The translations under genes were made by a program, and so were the position numbers. Positions 7,183-14,095 of a stretch of DNA of 16,555 nt are shown piece after piece. The stretch is from positions 1 through 16,555 of the forward strand of contig DATFNV010000341.1 of NCBI GenBank assembly GCA_035266225.1, given 5' to 3'. The notes under the pieces were generated by a model. It searched no databases. It was not told the DNA's origin and saw only the letters and a list, made by a program, of their open reading frames with translations. Each line of letters starts with the position of its first letter. The stretch's first letter is position 1. This stretch comes from DATFNV01 sp035266225. GTDB taxonomy: Bacteria; Planctomycetota; Planctomycetia; Gemmatales; Gemmataceae.

Positions 7183-7254
7183 CGCGGCGTGGAGCAGTGG
7201 TAGCTCGCCAGGCTCATAACCTGGAGGTCAGTGGTTCAAATCCACTCGCCGCAA
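7183..7254 (+). tRNA. Initiator tRNA-fMet (anticodon CAT)
   Basis: A full cloverleaf can be drawn. The acceptor strands are CGCGGCG (7183-7189) and CGCCGCA (7247-7253), whose first pair is C1 against A72, the mismatch that marks bacterial initiator tRNAs. The D arm is GAGC/GCTC, and the anticodon arm is CCAGG/CCTGG around CTCATAA with CAT at 7215-7217. The T arm is AGTGG/CCACT around TTCAAAT, and the discriminator is A7254. The 3' CCA is not encoded (CTC follows). The three pairs next to the anticodon loop are A-T, G-C, G-C rather than the usual three G-C pairs. It has its own promoter and terminator. Confidence 0.96.
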
Positions 7255-7259
7255 CTCGA

Positions 7260-7316
7260 AACCCCTGGAACACAAGGACTTACGAAAGTCCATGAGTTCC
7301 AGGGGTTGCTCTTTTT
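7260..7316 (+). terminator. Rho-independent terminator of the tRNA-fMet unit
   Basis: A perfect 12-bp stem (AACCCCTGGAAC at 7260-7271 with its complement at 7296-7307) encloses a second hairpin (GGACTT at 7276-7281 with AAGTCC at 7286-7291). GCTCTTTTT follows directly. It begins five bases after the tRNA, so the tRNA is a single-gene transcript. Confidence 0.9.
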
Positions 7317-7350
7317 CCACTTCATCCGGGGACTTAGAGTCTGTAGCGCC

Positions 7351-7370
7351 AGCCGCTTGCGGCTTAGCGG
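7351..7370. repeat. Partial copy of the GCCGCTTGCGGCTT repeat
   Basis: AGCCGCTTGCGGCTTAGCGG contains GCCGCTTGCGGCTT, the same 14 bases that open the left arm of the hairpin at 13312-13355. It is itself partly self-complementary (AGCCGC/GCGGCT). It lies just upstream of palindrome B, in the region between the tRNA terminator and the convergent coiled-coil gene where I see no gene. Confidence 0.6.
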
Positions 7371-7390
7371 ATTCCAGGCTTCCGCTTCTG

Positions 7391-7460
7391 GCTTGTCGTT
7401 TCGCGCTTGCGTCCTCTCACGAAACGCCCCGAGGGAGTACGCGAGCGCGAAACGACAAGC
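7391..7460. repeat. Palindromic element, copy B, between convergent tRNA and coiled-coil gene
   Basis: Arms of 21 bases (7391-7411 and 7440-7460) are complementary at 20 of 21 positions, around a 28-base loop. The arms share TCGTTTCGCGCT-GCG with copy A. It ends 6 bases short of the stop codon of the convergent coiled-coil gene (7467). It could serve as a hairpin terminator or 3'-end stabiliser for that transcript; no long T run follows in the minus direction. Confidence 0.88.
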
Positions 7461-7466
7461 AGCACG

Positions 7467-9119
7467 TCACTTATCCTTCTTATCGTCGTCGCCGCTGAGC
7501 TTGCGAAAGTTCTCGAAATAGCCCCGAGCCATGTCGCTGGCGGCCCGCGGGATGCGCTGCCGCTCGATCGTTTCTGGGGCGTCCTGGCTCGCCTGCTTGA
7601 TCTCGCCGGCGATCTCGGCCGAGCTTTTCTTCTTGAAACTCGTGCCGGGGGCGTAACCGGTCAATTCCATCGCCCCCTTCGAGTCGTGCTGGCCCTTGAT
7701 CTTCGACGTGATGGCCCCGGTTTCGTGGGGGTCGCTCTCCGGCCGCCGCCCGGCGCCGATCCCCCCGCCCATCATGCCCTTCCGCAGCGCCTGCTGGACG
7801 TCCGCCAGCTGATCGAGTTCTTGCTCGTCGGCGTCCCGCATGTCGTTCAGCTCGTCGCTCTTGCGGAGCGCCTCGCCGGCCCGCTTCATGGCGTCGGCAG
7901 CCTTGTCGGGGTTACCGTCTTTCATCGCCTGGTCGGCTTCCTTGAGTGCGTCGGCGATCTCTTGCAGTTGCTGCTTGTCGGACGGGCTCATCTTGGCCGC
8001 GTTCTGCTTCACCTTCTCCATCGCCTTGTCGAACTGCTGCTGATCGATCTTACCGTCGCGCTTCAGCTGCTCGAGTTCCTTCTTCGCCTCCTCGGGGTCG
8101 GCGGCCTTCTTGAGTTGGTCCTTCATGTCCTGTAGCTGCTTCTGGAGCTGTTCCTTTTCCTTCTCGGTGAGCGGGTTCTCCTTGTCCTCATTCGCCAGTT
8201 TCTTCCGCAGTTTCTCCAGCTCCTCCTGCGCCTTCTTGAAGTCGCCCTTCTGGAGCGCCTTCTGCAAATCCTTGGCCGGCCCATCCTTGGCGTTGGCGGC
8301 GGCGTTCTTGTTCAGCTGCTGCAGCTGGTCCTTGATCGCCTGGGCACGGTCCTTGAGATCGTCCTGGTCCTTCTTGACCTTCTCCTTCAGCTCCGTCAAC
8401 TCCTTGAAGCGGTCGCGCACGTCGTCCTGGGTCTTGCGGTCCTTGTTAAGGATCTTCTGCAGTTCGTCGTCGAAGGAGTCGGCCTTCTCGCTCTTGCCCT
8501 TCTCGCGCGCCTTCTTCTCGCGCGCCTTCTTCTTGGCCTCCTCCAACTTCTTCTCGACCTCCTCCTTGTTGGCGATCGGCTGCTTGCCTTCGTCGGCCGG
8601 GCTCGTGGTCGCCTGGGTGCGGGTGGGCTCGTAGAAGAAGATGACGGCGCCGAGAGCGAGTCCGGCGAGCGGCACCAGGACGGCGTTCCAGCGCATCCGC
8701 AGCGGGAAGCCCTCGCCGACGTTAAGGTTCGCGACGCGCTCGGCGGTGTCGGCGAGCAGCGCCTGCCCCGCGGGGAGGCTGGCGGTGTGGACGTCGAGAG
8801 TCAGCGAGGTGGTGACGCGCTCCTTGAGGCCGAAACGCTCGTCGAGCGTCAGGGCGGCCAGGAGCTTGTTCGGCGCCCGCAGCACGGCCAGGAGGACGGC
8901 GAGCATCGTACCCGCCAGGCCGACCCCGCCAACCACGGCCCAGCGTACCCAGTCGGCCCGCTCACCGGGGATCAGCGGCTCGACGAGCAACCAGACGGCG
9001 GCCAGAACGAGGGCGCCGGCCCAGCACCAGGCCAGCACATCGACGAGAGTTTGCAGGAACAGACGGCGGCTGACGCGAGCGAGCTGCCGGTGGAGGGCGT
9101 TGACGGTCGGGCTGGCCAT
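7467..9119 (-). CDS. Membrane-anchored, highly charged coiled-coil protein
   Basis: The 550-residue product has two N-terminal membrane helices (about residues 28-47 and 58-80) and a third at about 143-163. Between them is a soluble segment with LDERFGLKERVTTSL (92-106). That segment resembles the 'LDxxxGLxxR..TAL' pattern of the DUF4175-type large membrane proteins, a weak match recalled from memory. Residues about 180-430 are almost entirely Lys, Glu, Asp and Gln in heptad-like spacing (EEVEKKLEEAKKKAREKK and similar), so a long coiled coil is expected. A Gly-rich turn (KGMMGGGIGAGRR) and a basic tail follow. The frame is open much further upstream, but I chose ATG 9119 because a promoter lies at 9186-9213, GGAG precedes it, and the longer part overlaps the 437-residue gene. 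Function is unknown; a structural or envelope role is inferred. Confidence 0.85.
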   Translation of the reverse strand: MASPTVNALHRQLARVSRRLFLQTLVDVLAWCWAGALVLAAVWLLVEPLIPGERADWVRWAVVGGVGLAGTMLAVLLAVLRAPNKLLAALTLDERFGLKERVTTSLTLDVHTASLPAGQALLADTAERVANLNVGEGFPLRMRWNAVLVPLAGLALGAVIFFYEPTRTQATTSPADEGKQPIANKEEVEKKLEEAKKKAREKKAREKGKSEKADSFDDELQKILNKDRKTQDDVRDRFKELTELKEKVKKDQDDLKDRAQAIKDQLQQLNKNAAANAKDGPAKDLQKALQKGDFKKAQEELEKLRKKLANEDKENPLTEKEKEQLQKQLQDMKDQLKKAADPEEAKKELEQLKRDGKIDQQQFDKAMEKVKQNAAKMSPSDKQQLQEIADALKEADQAMKDGNPDKAADAMKRAGEALRKSDELNDMRDADEQELDQLADVQQALRKGMMGGGIGAGRRPESDPHETGAITSKIKGQHDSKGAMELTGYAPGTSFKKKSSAEIAGEIKQASQDAPETIERQRIPRAASDMARGYFENFRKLSGDDDKKDK

Positions 9120-9185
9120 GACGGCGTCTCCGGTGGACACGCATACAGAAGCGGAACCCGTCTGCGCAACGGGCATCGCCATTCT

Positions 9186-9213
9186 ATTATCCGTGAGACG
9201 AGCCGGCGTGCAA
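9186..9213 (-). promoter_or_regulatory. Promoter of the coiled-coil membrane protein gene
   Basis: On the minus strand TTGCAC (9213-9208) is separated by 16 bases from GATAAT (9191-9186). The predicted start of transcription gives a leader of roughly 60 bases before the ATG at 9119. It lies in the 173-base gap after the 437-residue gene, so the coiled-coil gene is probably transcribed separately. Confidence 0.6.
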
Positions 9214-9265
9214 CGACGATTTCGCCGCCCCAGACATTTTGTCAAAACTGTTTCGCCGCGGGCGT

Positions 9266-9295
9266 TGATTGATCGTTTCGCGAAACGATCAATCA
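9266..9295. repeat. Palindromic element, copy C, spanning the stop codon of the 437-residue gene
   Basis: This is a perfect 30-base palindrome without loop. The left half is TGATTGATCGTTTCG (9266-9280) and the right half is its exact complement. It shares the CGTTTCGCG core with copies A and B. The stop codon of the 437-residue minus-strand gene (9293-9295) lies inside the right half. In RNA it could form a hairpin at the very end of that message, upstream of the promoter at 9186-9213. Confidence 0.9.
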
Positions 9296-10606
9296 TGGCG
9301 CCGCCTGCAGCCACTGGAGGGCCTGCGCCAGCGGGACGCCGACCAGAGCCGGTGCCTGGTCCTCGGCTCGCGCCGCCTCCTCGACGGCCTCGCGGACAAT
9401 GTCGCCGATGCGCTGCCGGTCCAAGGCGCGGAAGGCGGTCTCCAGGTCGCGATACCTCGGTCCCGCGGGCTGCCAGTTCTTGCCCCGGCAGTAGTCCTTG
9501 AGCCGTGCGCGGAGGTAGAGGCGGAAACTCAACTCGAAGTGCGGTCGCCGGCCGTCGGTGACGAAGCATTCCGGCGCCAGCCACAGCAGCAGCCGGTCGC
9601 GCGCGGCGTAAAACGACGGGTCGCTCGCCAGGTCCATGCGGCCCCGGGTGCCTTCCAACCAGCCGGTCAGCGCACGGAAATGGGCGATGGCGTCGCGGCC
9701 GACCAGGTGCTGCAGCAGGCGCGTGGCCTCGCCGGCCTCGTCGCGCGCCGGGAGGGGAATTTCGACCTCGGCTAATAGCTTGAATAGGCTGCCGCCGACG
9801 CGCTGGTACACCTCGGCGTCCGAGGCGCGCCGCTTTCGCGACCCGGCCTTGCGGGGTAGGGGTGGGGCGGGGAGTGGGCTGCCCCGGCCGTTCGTCGCCG
9901 CGCCCTGTCCTTCCGAAAGGAGTTGCCATAACCGCTCCGGCCCGAGCGCCCGCAAGAGGTCGCGCCGGTCGCCCAGGGCCTGCCGCAAGCGCGCCTCGGC
10001 CCGGCGCAGGGGCCGATTCTGCTCGGACAATTCGCCGCGCGAAGGGGGTTGATCTTCCTCGGGGAGCAGGACGCGCAACAAGGATTCCTTGCAACCGTCC
10101 CGCGCGTGCCACTGGGCGAAGAGCAGGCTGCGCTCGTCGCCGCTGAGTTGGTCGAGGGCCTGGCGCAAGACAGAGCGCGGCTGGGCGGTTGGGTCCGTGG
10201 CGGAGGAGGGGGTGTAAGCGCCGCGCACCCGAGCGGCGGCGCGGATGGGGGGCGCGGGGGCATGAATCCTTGGCGCGGGCGCTCGCGGGGCGGAGCGCTC
10301 CGGAAGGACGAGGTTGGTCACCTCGTCCAGTTCTTCCACGACTGTCGGCCGCGACGCCGTCGTGGCGTGCGGGGTCAGGTAGCCCGTCGCCTCCAGCGCC
10401 CGGGCCAGGTCGTGCCGGGCGGCGGGCCCGTCAAGGCTGTCGAGATCCTGTTGCAGCGCGGGATCGTGTCGGGCCTGGGTGCGGAACCAGTCTTGCACCG
10501 ACCCGTCAATCTCCCCATGCACCCAAGCCAGCCAGAACCGTGCCTCGCCCCCGTGATCGTCGTAGATCGCCCAGCGAGTGGCCAAGCTGTTGCGCTGCCG
10601 TGTCAT
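9293..10606 (-). CDS. Uncharacterised 437-residue protein with a possible sigma70 region-4-like segment
   Basis: I do not recognise the family. The N-terminus (ATRWAIYDDHGGEARFWLAW, about 9-28) is followed by a short globular part and a Pro/Ala-rich linker (about 104-145). Residues 147-218 read LRQALDQLSGDERSLLFAQW, then NRPLRRAEARLRQAL. This loosely resembles the 'aL..Lp..eR.ll.L' and 'v...l.RAr..Lr..L' helices of sigma factor region 4. A second basic, proline-rich linker (about 240-262) leads to a helical C-terminal domain (about 265-430) with LLLWLAPECFVTDGRRPHFELSFRLYLRAR. No signal peptide or membrane segment is seen. ATG 10606 has a strong GAAGGAG eight bases upstream. It follows the 788-residue gene after 116 bases containing a hairpin, and probably belongs to the same unit. 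The sigma resemblance is weak and could be chance. Confidence 0.75.
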   Translation of the reverse strand: MTRQRNSLATRWAIYDDHGGEARFWLAWVHGEIDGSVQDWFRTQARHDPALQQDLDSLDGPAARHDLARALEATGYLTPHATTASRPTVVEELDEVTNLVLPERSAPRAPAPRIHAPAPPIRAAARVRGAYTPSSATDPTAQPRSVLRQALDQLSGDERSLLFAQWHARDGCKESLLRVLLPEEDQPPSRGELSEQNRPLRRAEARLRQALGDRRDLLRALGPERLWQLLSEGQGAATNGRGSPLPAPPLPRKAGSRKRRASDAEVYQRVGGSLFKLLAEVEIPLPARDEAGEATRLLQHLVGRDAIAHFRALTGWLEGTRGRMDLASDPSFYAARDRLLLWLAPECFVTDGRRPHFELSFRLYLRARLKDYCRGKNWQPAGPRYRDLETAFRALDRQRIGDIVREAVEEAARAEDQAPALVGVPLAQALQWLQAAP

Positions 10607-10683
10607 GGTAACGCTCCTTCGAGCCGTAAATGCGCTGAGATACGGGTGTCATCGGTCGGTTTTCTGCGCGTGCGGGCCGTTCT

Positions 10684-10719
10684 TCTCCCCTCGCCCCGGT
10701 ACTCCGGGGCGAGGGGAGA
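10684..10719 (-). terminator. Strong 16-bp hairpin between the 788- and 437-residue genes
   Basis: TCTCCCCTCGCCCCGG (10684-10699) pairs perfectly with 10704-10719 around a TACT loop. It starts two bases after the stop of the 788-residue gene (10722). No T run follows on the minus strand (AAGAACGG), so it is not a textbook terminator. It could attenuate read-through into the 437-residue gene or protect the upstream message. It could also be a dispersed repeat, which only a genome-wide search can show. Confidence 0.75.
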
Positions 10720-10721
10720 CA

Positions 10722-13088
10722 TTACGGGGACGTTCGTCGAGCCCGGCTGCGCTGGCCGCGCCGGTGCGCCAGCCTTTGCAGGGCGGCACGGAATTCTTCG
10801 CCAGCCGAACGGCTGACGCCCGACAAATCATGGCCCTGCCGCAGCAGTCGGGCGGCGGCGTCGGCCAGGCGCGGCCAGTTGCCCTCCCGGGCGGCCGCGA
10901 TGAGCCCCGCCACTCCCGGGGGCACCCCTGCCGGCCAGGTGTACCACGGGTCGTGCGTCAGCGACCACAGCAGAGTCAGATCTTTCAGTGCCCGCTCCGA
11001 GAAGGGCGATTCCGTCGCCGGCTGCAGCCACAGGGCCAGCAGGCCAAGGGCCGGGGACGCGGCCGGGGCGGCGGCATGGGCGCCGACCTCGGCGTGCAGG
11101 ACGCCATCCTCCGCGTCGCCCTCCAGTCCTTCGACCCGGCCGGACCAGTCGGCGAGGCGCTGCGACGGCACGGGCCAGCCGTTCTGGCGCAGGTGGCTGA
11201 GGAGTCGGCGGCAGGCGTCCAGCCGCGCCGGCAGGTCGCGCCGCGCCGCGCGCAGCCGCTCCAGGCAGGTGCGAAGCTCACAGCTACTCGACCAGCAGAC
11301 CGCGGGGGCGCGGCCGAGGTGGCGCAGCATCTGGTCGGCGGTTTCCGCCGCGATCGACCACTTGGCGAGCCGGGCGGACTCGGCCAGTGTGTCAGCGGGC
11401 TCGGCCAGCTCCCCGGACCCCTGGCTCAGCCACCAGGCCCGGTCGGCGTGCAACAGGCGCGCCTCGACCGGGCCGGGATGCTGCGTGGACCGGAGCCAGG
11501 CAAGGAGCAGCTGCAGGGCTCCGCCGCGCCCGTCCAGCGCGGCGAACGATTCGGCGAAGGCGTGGCAGCGCTCGCGGTCTTTCTCGTGCAGCGACGAGAG
11601 CCACTGCTGCCCGGCGTCGAGCCAACCGGCGAGGCCGGCGGCCGCGGGGACCACGCGCGCCAGGCGCCGGCACGCGGCCAGTTTGACCAACACGGGAAAC
11701 AGATCGGCGAAGAGGGCAAGGGTGTCTCGCAGCCGAGCGAAGGCGTCGGCCCGGCGGCGGTCGAGTGGCCGATCACCAAGCAGGTGCAGCAGTCGCCGCG
11801 ACGCCTCGTCCAACTCCACGAAGCAGGCGACTGGCCCGGTGCGCGGCTGCCGCTTCTGGCCGGGGCGGTTGCCCGAGACGGTGCGCCGTAGCAGCTCGTC
11901 CATCCCCTGGCGCACCTGCCGCCGCACGGCGCGGGCCTCGGCGGGGGCGTCGCCGCTCAGCTGGTCGAGGTAGCGGTCGGCCTCGTCGATGAGCAGGCGC
12001 AGTCGAGCGACGCGCGATGCCTTGCCGAACTGCGTCGGCTTGTACCACGGGAAGATCTTGTTGAGGTGGTCGCCGGTCGGCGAACGGTTGTCTGCCAGCC
12101 AGCGGGCCACGCGCTCGCGCTCCGCCGCCACTTCTTCCTCGGCGGAGGGCTCGGCGCCGCCGGCCGTGAGGTTGCGGCGGGCGGCCCAGTCGAGTTCGTC
12201 GTCGGCGAGGTCGATGCCGTTCTGCGCCTTGCGGATGACGCGCTCCTCGTGCGACAGCCGGGCGAGGACGTCCCGCAAGTCGGCGGCGGTCGGGACGGCC
12301 CGGGCCAGGTCAGCCGTCTCGGGCACGTCGTCGGTGGACACGGACTGACGGCGGCGGCCGGTGCGGCGCAGATCGCGCAGCTCGTTGTGCGACGCCTTGA
12401 CGAGCATGTGCTCGATGGACGGGTAGGCGAGATAGTCCCACACGGAAACCAGGTGCAGCAGCTTGGCGGAGGCCAGCGCGGCGAACTCGCGCGGCGTCTG
12501 GCAGGCGCGCGGCACGCGCCTGAGGCGGAAGCGCTCCAGGAGCTGGGCCTCGGCACGGGGATACTCCTTGTCGTCGTCGGCACGGAGCTGGATGTCGTAG
12601 AGGGCGTAACGGCGGAGCAGCTCGTCCCCGGCGCCGGGGTGCTGCCGCCAGCAGAGGAAGCCGAGGACGTTTTCCGGTGTGTCGGGGCCGACGGCGGCGA
12701 CCGGCAGCAGCCCTTGCCGGCGCCAGAGCTGTTCGAGGGCGGCGCCGTCGCGGCCCAGGTTCCAGAGGCGGACCAGCAGTTCGTCGCTCAGGGCGGCGTG
12801 GTCGGGCGGGTTCGGCACGGGAAGATTGAGGCGCCGGCCGAGGGCGCGGAGGGCGTCGCTGTTGTCGGCCAAGGTCCAGAGGAGGGCGAGCAGGCGCGGG
12901 TGGTAGGTGTCGTAGGGACCTCCGTCGGGGGGCTCGGGGATGGTACGGCTGCGGTCGGTGATCTTGCGGTTGTAGCGGCGGGCGATCTCGCGCTCGGCAT
13001 CAGGGTCTCGGTGTTTCAGCTTGTCCGCCAGCGGGTCGGCCTGACCCGACGCCGGCGGACGAAGCAGGCGGCTGAACTGCGTCGGCAT
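10722..13088 (-). CDS. Large uncharacterised protein with N-terminal ECF-sigma-like features
   Basis: The 788-residue soluble protein is not assigned to a family. Three segments resemble extracytoplasmic-function sigma factors. DKLKHRDPDAEREIARRY at about 22-39 recalls 'l..gDp.Af..l..ry' of region 1.2/2. IEHMLVKASHNELRDLRRTGRRR at about 225-247, followed by QSVSTDDVPE, recalls the region 2.3-2.4 'wL..IArN.l.D.lRr..R' and the linker after it. LRDVLARLSHEERVI at 271-285 recalls the start of region 4. Canonical spacing is not kept, and a 450-residue helical, Leu/Arg-rich C-terminal part follows (many AxxLLxxL segments, HEKDRERCHAF, Trp-rich LTLLWSLTHDPWYTWPAGVPPG). ATG 13088 is chosen: GGGGAAA precedes it, and the frame further upstream runs through the leader hairpin at 13163-13188. 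It is head of the block with the 437-residue gene and is divergent from the peptidase-larB unit. Confidence 0.75.
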   Translation of the reverse strand: MPTQFSRLLRPPASGQADPLADKLKHRDPDAEREIARRYNRKITDRSRTIPEPPDGGPYDTYHPRLLALLWTLADNSDALRALGRRLNLPVPNPPDHAALSDELLVRLWNLGRDGAALEQLWRRQGLLPVAAVGPDTPENVLGFLCWRQHPGAGDELLRRYALYDIQLRADDDKEYPRAEAQLLERFRLRRVPRACQTPREFAALASAKLLHLVSVWDYLAYPSIEHMLVKASHNELRDLRRTGRRRQSVSTDDVPETADLARAVPTAADLRDVLARLSHEERVIRKAQNGIDLADDELDWAARRNLTAGGAEPSAEEEVAAERERVARWLADNRSPTGDHLNKIFPWYKPTQFGKASRVARLRLLIDEADRYLDQLSGDAPAEARAVRRQVRQGMDELLRRTVSGNRPGQKRQPRTGPVACFVELDEASRRLLHLLGDRPLDRRRADAFARLRDTLALFADLFPVLVKLAACRRLARVVPAAAGLAGWLDAGQQWLSSLHEKDRERCHAFAESFAALDGRGGALQLLLAWLRSTQHPGPVEARLLHADRAWWLSQGSGELAEPADTLAESARLAKWSIAAETADQMLRHLGRAPAVCWSSSCELRTCLERLRAARRDLPARLDACRRLLSHLRQNGWPVPSQRLADWSGRVEGLEGDAEDGVLHAEVGAHAAAPAASPALGLLALWLQPATESPFSERALKDLTLLWSLTHDPWYTWPAGVPPGVAGLIAAAREGNWPRLADAAARLLRQGHDLSGVSRSAGEEFRAALQRLAHRRGQRSRARRTSP

Positions 13089-13384
13089 GGAGAGTTTCCC
13101 CTGAACGGTGCCCCCGTGTCTTTCCGTGTGCCTCTGCTCTGCCCGGTTGAGATACGTGCGGCGCCGGCGCGTTTTTCCGCGCGCCGGCCGGATTCCTCCT
13201 TTTCGACCGAGGTGACCAAGACGGACCTTCCTTATTGTGCCGCGCCCGCGGACGGCGGGCAACACCCAGGAACGGGTAGAATGTGTAGAAACTGTAAGAA
13301 AAAATGACTTCGCCGCTTGCGGCTTCGCAATCGTTGCTGCGAAGCCGCAAGCGGCAAGAGGGTTGTTGATTCGGAGGGCGGCTC
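13089..13384. promoter_or_regulatory. Divergent intergenic region between the 788-residue gene and the peptidase-larB unit
   Basis: These 296 bases contain no convincing gene. A 9-bp GC stem (GCCGGCGCG at 13163-13171 with 13180-13188, loop of eight) lies in the expected leader of the minus-strand gene. An A/T-richer patch, rare in this window, at about 13275-13310 (TAGAATGTGTAGAAACTGTAAGAAAAAA) is the likely promoter zone. TAGAAT at about 13277-13282 is a candidate -10 for the plus strand, but I see no good -35. The palindrome at 13312-13355 follows it. Confidence 0.45.
13312..13355. repeat. Palindromic element D in the leader of the peptidase-larB unit
   Basis: Perfect 18-base arms (GCCGCTTGCGGCTTCGCA at 13312-13329 and complement at 13338-13355) surround an 8-base loop, the same loop length as copy A. 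Its arm sequence is different from copies A-C but shares 14 bases with the partial repeat at 7351-7370. It would form a hairpin ending about 30 bases before the ATG at 13385. Confidence 0.88.
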
Positions 13385-14095
13385 ATGGCGTCGGCGCGTG
13401 TTCCCGGGTTCCTGCCGAGCACCTGCGGCTTCCGCTTCGCCAACGCCTTCCTGCCGCAGCCGCTGCTGCGCATCCCGCTCGCCGGCCTGGGCCACCTGCA
13501 CCTGGGCGACGCCTCTCGGGGGTTGTGCGGCGGCATGGTCTTCGCCGCCCGCGACTTCTTCGAGCACGGCTGCCCACCGCCGAACGACCGCGAGCCGCCC
13601 GATCACGGCTCGCCGCTGTTCGGCTACCTCGTCCGTCGCCTGTTCCACAGTTTTCATTTGCCGTGGGGGCCGCTGCGCTACTATCGCTGGATGGCGGCGC
13701 CGGACGACGACCTGCTCCGGCACACGACCTCCCGGGAATGGCCGGGCGTCCGCCGCGAGTTGGACGCCGGACGGCTGGTCGCGCTCGGCCTGATCCGTCT
13801 GCACTCGCGCAACCCGCTGCGCCTCGGCGAAAACCATCAGGTGCTGGCCTACGGCTACGGACTGCACGAGGAAAGCGGCTCGCTGCTGATCGCGATCTAC
13901 GACCCCAACCACGCCGGCCGCGACGACTTGACCCTGGAATTCAACCTGCGCCAGCCGGGGACGATCCTCTCCTCCTCCGGCGAGCCCTTCCGCGGCTTCT
14001 TCCACACGCGATACCTCCCCGACGCGAGGAATCGTGGCGTCGTCGCCGCAACCGCAGCGCGTATCCTGACGGGAGGCGAGAGGGAGGAATGGTGA
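13385..14095 (+). CDS. Papain-like cysteine peptidase/transferase-fold protein, uncharacterised
   Basis: The 236-residue protein shows the arrangement of a papain-like catalytic fold. A nucleophile Cys48 lies in RGLCGGMVFAARDFF (45-59) at the start of a helix. A histidine lies in GENHQVLAYGYG (His151, 148-159) at a strand. An acidic residue lies in IYDPNHAGRDD (Asp173, 171-181). The order Cys-His-Asp and the local contexts match C39/transglutaminase-like proteins; the assignment is from motif order, not from a named family. No signal peptide is present, so it probably acts in the cytoplasm. ATG 13385 has GGAGGGCGG in front. The stop overlaps the larB ATG by one base, so both are probably co-translated. 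Whether it serves the nickel-pincer pathway is unknown. It is not a known Lar protein. Confidence 0.8.
   Translation: MASARVPGFLPSTCGFRFANAFLPQPLLRIPLAGLGHLHLGDASRGLCGGMVFAARDFFEHGCPPPNDREPPDHGSPLFGYLVRRLFHSFHLPWGPLRYYRWMAAPDDDLLRHTTSREWPGVRRELDAGRLVALGLIRLHSRNPLRLGENHQVLAYGYGLHEESGSLLIAIYDPNHAGRDDLTLEFNLRQPGTILSSSGEPFRGFFHTRYLPDARNRGVVAATAARILTGGEREEW

Noticed and set aside
8500..8540. Short tandem repeat of about 18 bases in the coiled-coil gene
   Set aside because: It encodes the repeated KKAREKKAREKGK segment and is accounted for by coding of the charged helix.
9120..10112. N-terminal extension of the coiled-coil protein frame to 881 residues
   Set aside because: The extra part is Arg/Pro/Gly-rich, overlaps the 437-residue gene in another frame and crosses the promoter at 9186-9213. 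ATG 9119 fits much better.
13089..13265. Extension of the 788-residue frame to 847 residues
   Set aside because: The added segment is Arg/Lys-rich without domain features and runs through a leader hairpin; ATG 13088 has a better context.
12066..13307. Long plus-strand open frame of 413 codons opposite the 788-residue gene
   Set aside because: Gly/Val/Ala/Arg-rich and lacking a ribosome binding site. The minus frame has better amino-acid balance and a ribosome binding site. It is the shadow expected at this GC.
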